NCBI GenBank assembly: GCA_001788395.1
Contig: MGBT01000002.1
Span: forward strand, 4,192-44,882
DNA from: Candidatus Rokubacteria bacterium GWA2_70_23
GTDB lineage: Bacteria; Methylomirabilota; Methylomirabilia; Rokubacteriales; CSP1-6
Reading direction: 5' to 3'
DNA length: 40,691 nucleotides
Shown: positions 35,330 to 40,691 of the stretch, one piece after another
Numbering within the stretch: position 1 is the stretch's first letter
How the letters are laid out: each line of letters starts with the position of its first letter
Notes under the pieces: generated by a model
What the model saw: only the letters and a program-made list of their open reading frames with translations
What the model was told of the DNA's origin: nothing
Databases searched by the model: none
Position numbers and translations under genes: made by a program

Positions 35330-36655
35330 TCAGCGGGCTGCCCACGGCGAGGAGGCCGGAAGCGGGAGAATCGGTGGCGCGGTGGCCACGCTCTTGGGGT
35401 AGACGATCTCGAACTTGCCCCCGACGACCTGGAAGACCGCCACGAAGGCGCGTTCGTTCTGGCCGCGCATGGGCTGGCCCTCACCGTAGAACTTCACGCC
35501 GTAGCCCATCATCGTGCCGCCCTCGGGGATGTCGGTTTCCCGGGCGGCCTTGGCGAGCGCGTCCGGGCCGAAGCCGCCATGCTTCTGGATGGCGCGCGGC
35601 AGCACGTCGTTCAGCAGGATCCACAGGTTGCTGAAGCCCATGGAGACATGCGGGGCGATCGCGGCCACCGCCATGTTGGGCTCGAACTCCGCCTTGTAGC
35701 GCTTGACCATCTCGGCCGTCAGAGCGCCCACGCCGGGCTTGAGGGTCTTCGGGTCCAGGAGCTGCGCCGCCACCGGGTCGACCGTGTGGAAGGCCTCGAT
35801 CTCGTTGCCAAAGGCCTCCTTCAGCTTGTCGAGCTGGCTGTGGCCGGCGCCGTGGCCCACGTACGCTTTGACGCGCAGGCCCTGCTCCTTGGCCTGGCGC
35901 AGGAAGAGGGCGATGTCGGGGTTGTAGCCAGTGTGAAAGAGCACGTCGGCTCGGGCCGCTCGGAGCTTGGTCACCAGCGAGGACAGGTCGGGGGCGCTCA
36001 CCGAGTAGCCTTCCTTCAGCACCACCTGCATTCCGAGCTTCTTGGCCTCCGCGTCGTTGGAGGCGGCCACCCCGGCGCCGTAGGGGCCGTCCTCGTAGAT
36101 GATGGCGACGCGCAGGTCCTTGGGCGCCTTCTTGAGCTTCTCCTGCGAGTAGGCCGCGATGTACTGGACCGAGACGGCCCCGAAGAGCCCGCTGTTCGGC
36201 TGGGGGCGGAAGACGTACTGGAGGTTTCGGTCCTTGAAGACAGCGTCCGAGATGGCAATCGTGATCCAGAAGAACTTCTTTTGCTTCTCCATCTTCTCCG
36301 CCAGCGGCACCGCGTGGGCGCTGGAGTAGACGCCCGCCAGGATGTCCACCTTCTCCACGTTCAGCAACCGTTCGGCTTCGTTGATGGCCACCTCGGCCTT
36401 GGACTGGCTATCGCCGTCCACGCGGACGATCTTGTACTTGCCCATCACGCCGCCGCGCTCGTTCACGTAGTCGATGATCATCTTGGTCCCGCGCCAGCCG
36501 TTGAGCGATCCGGCCGCGGAGAAGGGACCGGTCTGGTCGAACAGGATGCCGATCTTGATGGTCTGGGGCTGGGCCCGGGCCGGCTGCTGGGGCCCCGAGA
36601 GCAGGACCAGGGCTCCGACGAGCATGAGGGCGAAGGCGATCCGGAGAGCTCTCAT
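35330..36655 (-). CDS. LIV-type substrate-binding protein (system 2)
   Basis: 441 aa Peripla_BP_6 protein. Signal peptide to about residue 28 (FALMLVGALVLLSG...ARAQ). Mature start IKIGILFDQTGPFSAAGSLN, then NERGGVMGKYKIVRVDGDSQ and VDILAGVYSSAHAVPLAEKM. C-terminal lobe with YGVKFYGEGQPMRGQNERAF. ATG at 36655 is preceded by GAGGGAGG at a seven-base distance. First gene of an operon running through livG, livF, livH and livM. About 90 bases upstream lie between it and the cspA terminator, enough for a promoter, but no clear boxes were found. Substrate unknown. Confidence 0.94.
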   Translation of the reverse strand: MRALRIAFALMLVGALVLLSGPQQPARAQPQTIKIGILFDQTGPFSAAGSLNGWRGTKMIIDYVNERGGVMGKYKIVRVDGDSQSKAEVAINEAERLLNVEKVDILAGVYSSAHAVPLAEKMEKQKKFFWITIAISDAVFKDRNLQYVFRPQPNSGLFGAVSVQYIAAYSQEKLKKAPKDLRVAIIYEDGPYGAGVAASNDAEAKKLGMQVVLKEGYSVSAPDLSSLVTKLRAARADVLFHTGYNPDIALFLRQAKEQGLRVKAYVGHGAGHSQLDKLKEAFGNEIEAFHTVDPVAAQLLDPKTLKPGVGALTAEMVKRYKAEFEPNMAVAAIAPHVSMGFSNLWILLNDVLPRAIQKHGGFGPDALAKAARETDIPEGGTMMGYGVKFYGEGQPMRGQNERAFVAVFQVVGGKFEIVYPKSVATAPPILPLPASSPWAAR

Positions 36656-36791
36656 GTGTCAACCTCCCTCGGGCAGCGCGTGCCCGCGCACGGAAGACCA
36701 CGTCGGCGGAAAAGTGTCCAACCTTAGCATGGGGTCCCGGGGGGGTCAACGGGGCCCGGCGCCCTACAGATCTTGGGCTGCCGGAAACGCA

Positions 36792-36829
36792 CGAAAGGCC
36801 GGGCCCCTGAATCGGGACCCGGCCTTTCG
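36792..36829 (-). terminator. terminator hairpin of cspA
   Basis: Perfect 12-bp stem CGAAAGGCCGGG (36792-36803) with CCCGGCCTTTCG (36818-36829), 14-nt loop with a further 3 bp possible. Lies 19 bases after the cspA stop. A short T-containing stretch (TGCGTTT) follows on the minus strand. Fold is symmetric, so it may also act on plus-strand transcription. Confidence 0.85.
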
Positions 36830-36848
36830 CGTGACGTTGGGGGCGCTG

Positions 36849-37049
36849 CTAGGCCTTGCGAACGTTGGCGGCCTGGAGCCCCTTCGGGCCCTTGGTCACC
36901 TCGAACTCGACCTTATCGCCCTCGGCCAGGCTCTTGAAGCCCTGGGCCTGAATGGCGTTGAAATGCACGAACACGTCCTCGCCACCCTCCTGGGAAATGA
37001 AGCCATACCCCTTCGCATCGTTGAACCACTTGACTGTACCCTGTGCCAT
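36849..37049 (-). CDS. cspA: cold-shock protein, CspA family
   Basis: Single-stranded nucleic acid chaperone of 66 aa with one OB-fold cold-shock domain. RNP-1 is KGYGFISQ and RNP-2 is DVFVHF, both complete; starts [17 protein letters not shown]. Single-copy in the window, monocistronic: own promoter at 37240-37268, own terminator at 36792-36829. The leader is about 180 nt long and structured, as is usual for cold-shock mRNAs, and here contains an intrinsic-terminator-like hairpin. AGAGG lies nine bases before the ATG. Confidence 0.97.
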   Translation of the reverse strand: MAQGTVKWFNDAKGYGFISQEGGEDVFVHFNAIQAQGFKSLAEGDKVEFEVTKGPKGLQAANVRKA

Positions 37050-37112
37050 AGACCGTTACCTCTTTCTGTCGAGGCCTTCGCCTCGGTGAAACCCCGCCAC
37101 CATGGCGAGGGC

Positions 37113-37171
37113 GTCCTCCGACAATGGAGGACAAACAAAAACGCCGCTGGACTTGAGGTCCTCGCGGCGTT
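37113..37171 (-). promoter_or_regulatory. structured cspA leader with internal terminator-like hairpin
   Basis: In the minus-strand transcript, AACGCCGC pairs with GCGGCGTT (37171-37164 with 37147-37140), with an inner GGAC/GTCC, and is followed at once by TTTGTTT: a textbook intrinsic terminator shape inside the leader. Next comes a second hairpin, GTCCTCC with GGAGGAC (37132-37113). GAGGAC in the first stem can instead pair with GTCCTC of the second, so the two structures compete. This suggests attenuation or a temperature-dependent switch (inference). Confidence 0.6.
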
Positions 37172-37239
37172 GATCTCGACCTTCGCGACGTTTTGTCCGC
37201 TACCAATCGGCTGACCGGGTGAACCTGCAACCACGGCTC

Positions 37240-37268
37240 ACAGTACAGGCGGTTCTCCCTGCTGTCAA
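37240..37268 (-). promoter_or_regulatory. promoter of cspA
   Basis: Minus strand: perfect -35 TTGACA (37268-37263), 17-bp spacer, weak -10 TACTGT (37245-37240). The predicted leader is about 180 nt. It is back to back with the promoter of the EamA gene. Confidence 0.65.
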
Positions 37269-37285
37269 GAAACATTTCCGAGGGA

Positions 37286-37314
37286 TTGTCCGACCGGGAA
37301 CAGCCCCCTACACT
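37286..37314 (+). promoter_or_regulatory. promoter of the EamA transporter gene, leaderless transcript likely
   Basis: -35 TTGTCC (37286-37291), 17-bp spacer, -10 TACACT (37309-37314). The start would fall at about 37321, essentially the ATG at 37322, so the mRNA would have no leader; no ribosome-binding site is seen. Confidence 0.5.
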
Positions 37315-37321
37315 GTTGCGG

Positions 37322-38188
37322 ATGTCCGTCTCCGCCCTTGCCCTGGTCCTGTCTGCCGCGCTCTTCCACGCCGCCTGGAACGCGCTCACGAAGCGGGGCC
37401 GCGATCCGCTCGCCTTTCTCTGGTCGGCCAACACCCTCGGCGGGGTCCTCCTCCTGCCCTGGGCCGCGCGCGAGCTCGCGTTGACAGGGGTCCCGGCGGC
37501 GGCCTGGCCCTTCGTGTCGGCGACCATCGCGCTGCACGCCATCTACTTCTATTTCCTCGGACGGGCGTACCGGTCGGGCGACTACTCGCTCGTCTACCCC
37601 ATCGCCCGCGGTGTGAGCGTCGGGCTCGTGCCGATCCTGGCCTTCTTCCTTCTCGGCGAGCGCCTCTCCCCGCTCGGGAGCGTCGGGGTGGCCCTCGTTG
37701 TCCTCGGGCTGGTGGCCCTTCAGCTCGCCGGCCGTGGCGCCGGGTCCTCGGAGGGCGCGCGGTGGCCTCTCCGCACGGGGACCGGGTGGGCGCTGCTCAC
37801 CGGGCTCACCATTGCCAGCTACTCGCTCGTGGACAAGGCCGGGGTCGCCCGCCTGCATCCGGTCCCGTATCTCGCCTTCATCGGCTTCGGCCAGACGCTG
37901 CTCCTGCTGCCGCCGCTGCTCCGCCGGCCGGGCGTGCTCCGGCGCGAATGGGCCGCGAACTGGCAGACCCTGCTGGTCGCCTCGGTGCTGACCCTCGGCG
38001 GGTATCTGCTGGTCCTCTTCGCCTTCCGGCTGTCGAAGGCCGGCTACGTCGTGGCCGCCCGCGAGGTGTCCATCGTGTTCTCGGCCATCATCGGCAGCGT
38101 GTGGCTCGGGGAAGGACGGCTGGGCCCGCGCTTGCTCGGGGCGGGGGTGATGCTGGCGGGCGTCACCTGCGTGGCCTTCGCCCGCTAG
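37322..38188 (+). CDS. EamA/DMT superfamily transporter
   Basis: Inner-membrane transporter, 288 aa, with ten predicted helices in two EamA repeats. Signs: ALFHAAWNALTKRGRDPLAF, GDYSLVYPIARGVSVGLVPI at the end of repeat one, and GYVVAAREVSIVFSAIIGSV with WLGE in repeat two. Substrate unknown; relatives export amino acids or metabolites. The stop codon shares the palindrome CTAG with the stop of the convergent methyltransferase gene (38185-38188). Confidence 0.92.
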   Translation: MSVSALALVLSAALFHAAWNALTKRGRDPLAFLWSANTLGGVLLLPWAARELALTGVPAAAWPFVSATIALHAIYFYFLGRAYRSGDYSLVYPIARGVSVGLVPILAFFLLGERLSPLGSVGVALVVLGLVALQLAGRGAGSSEGARWPLRTGTGWALLTGLTIASYSLVDKAGVARLHPVPYLAFIGFGQTLLLLPPLLRRPGVLRREWAANWQTLLVASVLTLGGYLLVLFAFRLSKAGYVVAAREVSIVFSAIIGSVWLGEGRLGPRLLGAGVMLAGVTCVAFAR

Positions 38189-38796
38189 AGGCGGCGGGCG
38201 AGCACGAGCCACTCGAGACCGCGCCGTCGCTCGGCCGACTCGGCCGGGGGCCCGGCCTCGACGATTCCAAACCACGGCGACAGCACAACCTCGATCTGCG
38301 CCTCCGACACCGGGAAGGGCGGGCCGTCGGTCCCCTCGCGCAGCGGATAGAAGCAGCCGAGCAGTCGCCCGCCCGGTTTCAGGATGGCGTGGACGAGGCG
38401 GACGTACTCCTCGCGGCGGGCGGGATCGATGGCGCAGAAGCACGTGTACTCCCACACCCCGTCGAAGGAGCCGCGGTGGTCGCCTTCCAGCGTGAAGATA
38501 TCCCGCTGCTCGAAGCTGACGGTGAGACCCTCTGCCTGCGCCAGGGCGCGGGCCTCGGCGATCGCGACCTCGGCAAAGTCGAAGCCCGAGACCCGGTAGC
38601 CCTGGCGCGCCAGCAGGCGGGCATCGTGACCCCGTCCACAACCGGGAATGGCGACGCGCGCCGGCTCTCCGGAATCCGGCGCGGGGAAGACGCCGCCGGC
38701 GGAGAGCCAGGCGGCGAGGGGTGGGGCGGGATGACCCAGCTCCCAGCCGTCGCTCCGGGAGGCGTAGAGCCCCTCCCAGAACGCAGACGTGCTCAC
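38185..38796 (-). CDS. TPMT-like SAM-dependent methyltransferase
   Basis: Class I methyltransferase resembling the thiopurine S-methyltransferase family, 203 aa. N-terminal FWEGLYASRSDGWELGHPAP, SAM site VAIPGCGRGHDARLLARQGY, acidic loop GFDFAEVAIAEA, then FEQRDIFTL and the substrate-side VWEYTCFCAIDPARREEYV. Start chosen: GTG at 38796, giving a GTGA overlap with the HAD gene; an ATG seven codons earlier is possible. Substrate unknown; relatives methylate thiols, selenium/tellurium compounds or halides. Confidence 0.9.
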   Translation of the reverse strand: MSTSAFWEGLYASRSDGWELGHPAPPLAAWLSAGGVFPAPDSGEPARVAIPGCGRGHDARLLARQGYRVSGFDFAEVAIAEARALAQAEGLTVSFEQRDIFTLEGDHRGSFDGVWEYTCFCAIDPARREEYVRLVHAILKPGGRLLGCFYPLREGTDGPPFPVSEAQIEVVLSPWFGIVEAGPPAESAERRRGLEWLVLARRL

Positions 38797-39446
38797 GGGC
38801 GGGCGATCGAGTCCCATTCGAGCCCCTCGAAGTCGCCAATGACCACTTCCGCCCCGGCCGCGCGCAGCTCCTCCTCGCCGTATGCCGTCGTCACCCCGAT
38901 GGCCCGCATGCCCGCCCGGCGCGCGGCCTGGATTCCCACCACGGAGTCCTCGAAGACGACGCAGGCGCCGGGCGCGGCGCCGAGCCGCCGCGCGGCCAGC
39001 ACGTACACCTCGGGATCGGGCTTGCCGAGCCTGACGTCCTCGGAAGTGACGACCACCTCGAAGTGCCGCCTGAGGCCGACGCCCTCGAGCATCCGCTCCA
39101 CGTCCATCCTTGAGGCCGAGGTGCCCACGGCTCGCGGGATGCCCCGGCGCGCCAGGTGCTCGATGAAGGCCGGCGCGCCCTGGACGGCGCGGAGGCCCCC
39201 GCGCGCCAGCTCGACGTAGAGATCGCGCTTTCACCGCGCCAGGCGCCGCGCCTCACCGTCCGGCAGCGTCTTTCCGAGGAGCAGCGGCACGGCCTCCTCG
39301 CCGGGCCGGCCGATCGTGAGCCGCCAGAAATCGGGCCGCGCCGGATCGAGACCCACTTCCACGAGCAGCGCCTGCCAGGCGGCCCGGTGCCAGACGCCGC
39401 TGTCGATCAGGACGCCGTCCATGTCGAAGATGCACGCCTCGCTCAC
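38793..39446 (-). pseudogene. HAD-family phosphatase/phosphoglucomutase interrupted by in-frame TGA
   Basis: A beta-PGM-like HAD hydrolase of about 217 codons. Motif I is FDMDGVLIDSG (GTG start at 39446), the cap includes VGLDPARPDFWRLTIGRPGE, motif II is around VGTSAS, Lys motif III RLGKPDPEVYVLAARRL and motif IV VVFEDSVVGIQAA. All motifs are in the same frame, but codon 72 is TGA (39233-39231), between RRLAR and KRDLYVEL, where the family has a sense codon. One base change (for example to CGA) would repair it. As read, only a short cap fragment and a truncated core could be made. Its end overlaps the methyltransferase start. Confidence 0.85.
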
Positions 39447-39465
39447 ACCGACCCGCCCGTGTCCA

Positions 39466-40095
39466 CTACCGCAGCCGGTACAAGGGCGCCAGCAGGTGGA
39501 AGGTCTCGCGCGCCGCTCGGGCGTAGTCCGCGGGCTTCCAGCGGGCGGCCTCCTGCGCCGTGACGGCGCGGCCCAGGACGATCTGGCCGTCCCGCGTGCG
39601 CAGGAGCTCTTCGCCCAGGCGAGTCACGGCCTCTGCCGGGAGATCGCTCAGGATGGCCGCGGGCGCCTCGTCGTGCTCGTTCTTGAACCACGCGAGGCCC
39701 TTGGCGCGCCGCAGGACGGGCACCACCTTGGGCGCGTCCCGCTTCCACGCCGCGACCCACCGCTTCTTGTCGGCGTGCTCGGGGCCCGCCTCGAAGAGGA
39801 AGCGCACCGCCCCGCGCGACACGGCGACCTTGAAATGGCAGTGCTGCTTGTACCCGCGCTTGTCGGCGGCGAAGGCCACCCAGGTGTCGTCCGGTGGGTT
39901 CACGGTGCGACGGGCGTGCTTGGCCACGTGCGCGAACGCTGGAGCCGCGCCGACCCGCGTCACGTCGGTCAGGAGCTCGCGCCCCGCCTGCTCGAGCTTG
40001 GGGCGAATGCGCCGCTTGATGGCCTCCATGCGGGGGGCGAAGCCGTCGATCTCGAACACCTTGAAGTCCGCTGCGGTGAAGCCGGGGAACGCCAT
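39466..40095 (-). CDS. DUF1054 (UPF0637/YktB-like) protein
   Basis: Conserved protein of unknown function, 209 aa, no signal or membrane segment. The start MAFPGFTAADFKVFEIDGFA, then RMEAIKRRIRPKLEQAG, and the hallmark FAHVAKHARRTVNPPDDTWV followed by KRGYKQHCHF are typical of DUF1054, best known from Firmicutes. The KHARRTVNPP...H..F pattern suggests a ligand-binding pocket. ATG at 40095. Stop at 39466, 19 bases before the HAD start. Confidence 0.88.
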   Translation of the reverse strand: MAFPGFTAADFKVFEIDGFAPRMEAIKRRIRPKLEQAGRELLTDVTRVGAAPAFAHVAKHARRTVNPPDDTWVAFAADKRGYKQHCHFKVAVSRGAVRFLFEAGPEHADKKRWVAAWKRDAPKVVPVLRRAKGLAWFKNEHDEAPAAILSDLPAEAVTRLGEELLRTRDGQIVLGRAVTAQEAARWKPADYARAARETFHLLAPLYRLR

Positions 40096-40120
40096 CGCGG
40101 ATCTCCTCGCTACGTCGGGC

Positions 40121-40516
40121 TCACTGGGCCGGGTCGAGATGGATGGCCAGCGCCCGGGCCGGGCCCGGACCGAGGTTCCTCACGTTGTGCTCGTTGCGCG
40201 CGGGGCGCCAGACCGCCTGCCCCTGCTTGAGGGTGTTCGGCCCCTCTCGCGTGGCCTCGGACAGCTCTCCCTCCATGACATAGAGGATGGTCGGCCCGGG
40301 GTGGCGGTGCCAGCCGCCCTCGGCGCCGGGATCCCAGTGGTCGTCGTTGACCCGGAGGGACACCGTGCGCGGGATCTCGCTCGTGGTCCGCGTCAGGAGC
40401 ACATCCGCCCACATCCGTGGCGTGGACGCGGAGAGCGCGCTCCCGGCAACGAGCCCTACGACGGCGCCCGCCGCGAAGACCGCAAGCGTCCAGAGAACGC
40501 GCCGGTCGCGCCTCAT
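40121..40516 (-). CDS. cupin-domain protein with N-terminal membrane anchor
   Basis: 131 aa. An N-terminal helix (about 7-30, VLWTLAVFAAGAVVGLVAGS) anchors or exports it. A single cupin follows: motif 1 HWDPGAEGGWHRHPGPTILY and motif 2 NTLKQGQAVWRPARNEHNVR; His residues of both motifs (HRH and the later NEH) could bind a metal. Reaction unknown. ATG at 40516 overlaps the stop of the MlrC-like gene (ATGA), so the two are co-translated. Confidence 0.88.
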   Translation of the reverse strand: MRRDRRVLWTLAVFAAGAVVGLVAGSALSASTPRMWADVLLTRTTSEIPRTVSLRVNDDHWDPGAEGGWHRHPGPTILYVMEGELSEATREGPNTLKQGQAVWRPARNEHNVRNLGPGPARALAIHLDPAQ

Positions 40517-40691
40517 GGGTACGTCGTCTCCGCGTCGAGCGGGAAGATGGGGCGGCGGACGCGCTTGAAGTCGAAGCGCTCGAGATTCGACGAGGACAGC
40601 CCCGGGGCGTCCACCTCGATGATCTCCCGGGCGATGGGCTCGAAGGCCGCCCGGTAGTGGATGGTGGACTTGACCACGAGGATGTTGTGGT
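40513..40691 (-). CDS. C-terminal end of an MlrC/M81 family protein (runs off the window)
   Basis: Only the last 59 residues are present: HNILVVKSTIHYRAAFEPIA, then REIIEVDAPGLSSSNLERFD and FKRVRRPIFPLDAETTYP. The vKs..H.raaF.p.a.eii.vd.PG...RP.wPLD pattern is the C-terminus of the M81 (microcystinase MlrC) metallopeptidase family. The start and the zinc site lie beyond the window. Overlaps the cupin gene by ATGA. Confidence 0.82.
   Translation of the reverse strand, partial: HNILVVKSTIHYRAAFEPIAREIIEVDAPGLSSSNLERFDFKRVRRPIFPLDAETTYP

Noticed and set aside
31954-36655. LIV system 2 as a recent duplicate of system 1
   Set aside because: Gene order and protein sequences differ too much; they are separate transporters.
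39231-39233. TGA in the HAD gene as selenocysteine
   Set aside because: The position is a helix in the cap, not a redox or catalytic site, and no SECIS-like fold stands out downstream.

Overview
This is GC-rich bacterial DNA, gene-dense, with many 1-, 4- or 8-base start/stop overlaps and frequent GTG starts. Two complete branched-chain-amino-acid-type (LIV) ABC transporters, a squalene/phytoene synthase, a PAC2 protein, paired M16 peptidases and an MlrC-type protein suggest an uncultured soil or groundwater lineage such as Rokubacteria/Methylomirabilota. That placement is inference; no rRNA or other taxonomic marker gene is present.

Layout. 1-664: 5' part of an MFS transporter carrying a 219-bp in-frame tandem duplication. 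892-4520: an unusual J-domain protein and clpB, overlapping by ATGA. 4591-10361: an accessory, partly decayed zone. It holds a fused thioesterase/htrA pseudogene, a CaiB/BaiF CoA-transferase, fragments of a DNA methyltransferase, of htrA and probably of a TPR cyclase, small orphan genes, and an integron remnant (N-terminally truncated IntI, one cassette gene, a clear attC site, a truncated second cassette). 10377-14181: an ftsH-htrA-thioesterase operon behind a good sigma70-type promoter. 14413-20077: envelope and housekeeping genes (secreted protein, lipoprotein, PAC2, M23 peptidase, PhzF, squalene synthase, zinc-ribbon protein). 20168-26049: LIV system 1 (livF, G, M, H, binding protein) downstream of an SMP-30 lactonase and a tautomerase. 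26220-31892: a PD-(D/E)XK Fe-S nuclease, an active/inactive M16 peptidase pair, a fusion of pterin carbinolamine dehydratase with a dihydropteridine-reductase-like SDR, and a frameshifted ParB-like gene. 31954-36655: LIV system 2. 36792-40691: cspA with a structured leader, an EamA transporter, a TPMT-like methyltransferase, a HAD phosphatase broken by an in-frame TGA, a DUF1054 protein, a cupin and the C-terminal end of an MlrC/M81 protein.

How it fits together. ClpB with its J-protein and FtsH with HtrA form two protein-quality-control modules, once separated by little or nothing; the accessory zone between them is bordered by two divergent copies of the thioesterase/htrA region. The IntI reads in the same direction as its cassettes, the unusual inverted arrangement. 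The pterin fusion appears to put both steps of tetrahydropterin recycling on one polypeptide. Three stem-loops, two with nearly the same 25-nt loop but different arms, sit just after genes and look like a dispersed 3'-end element.
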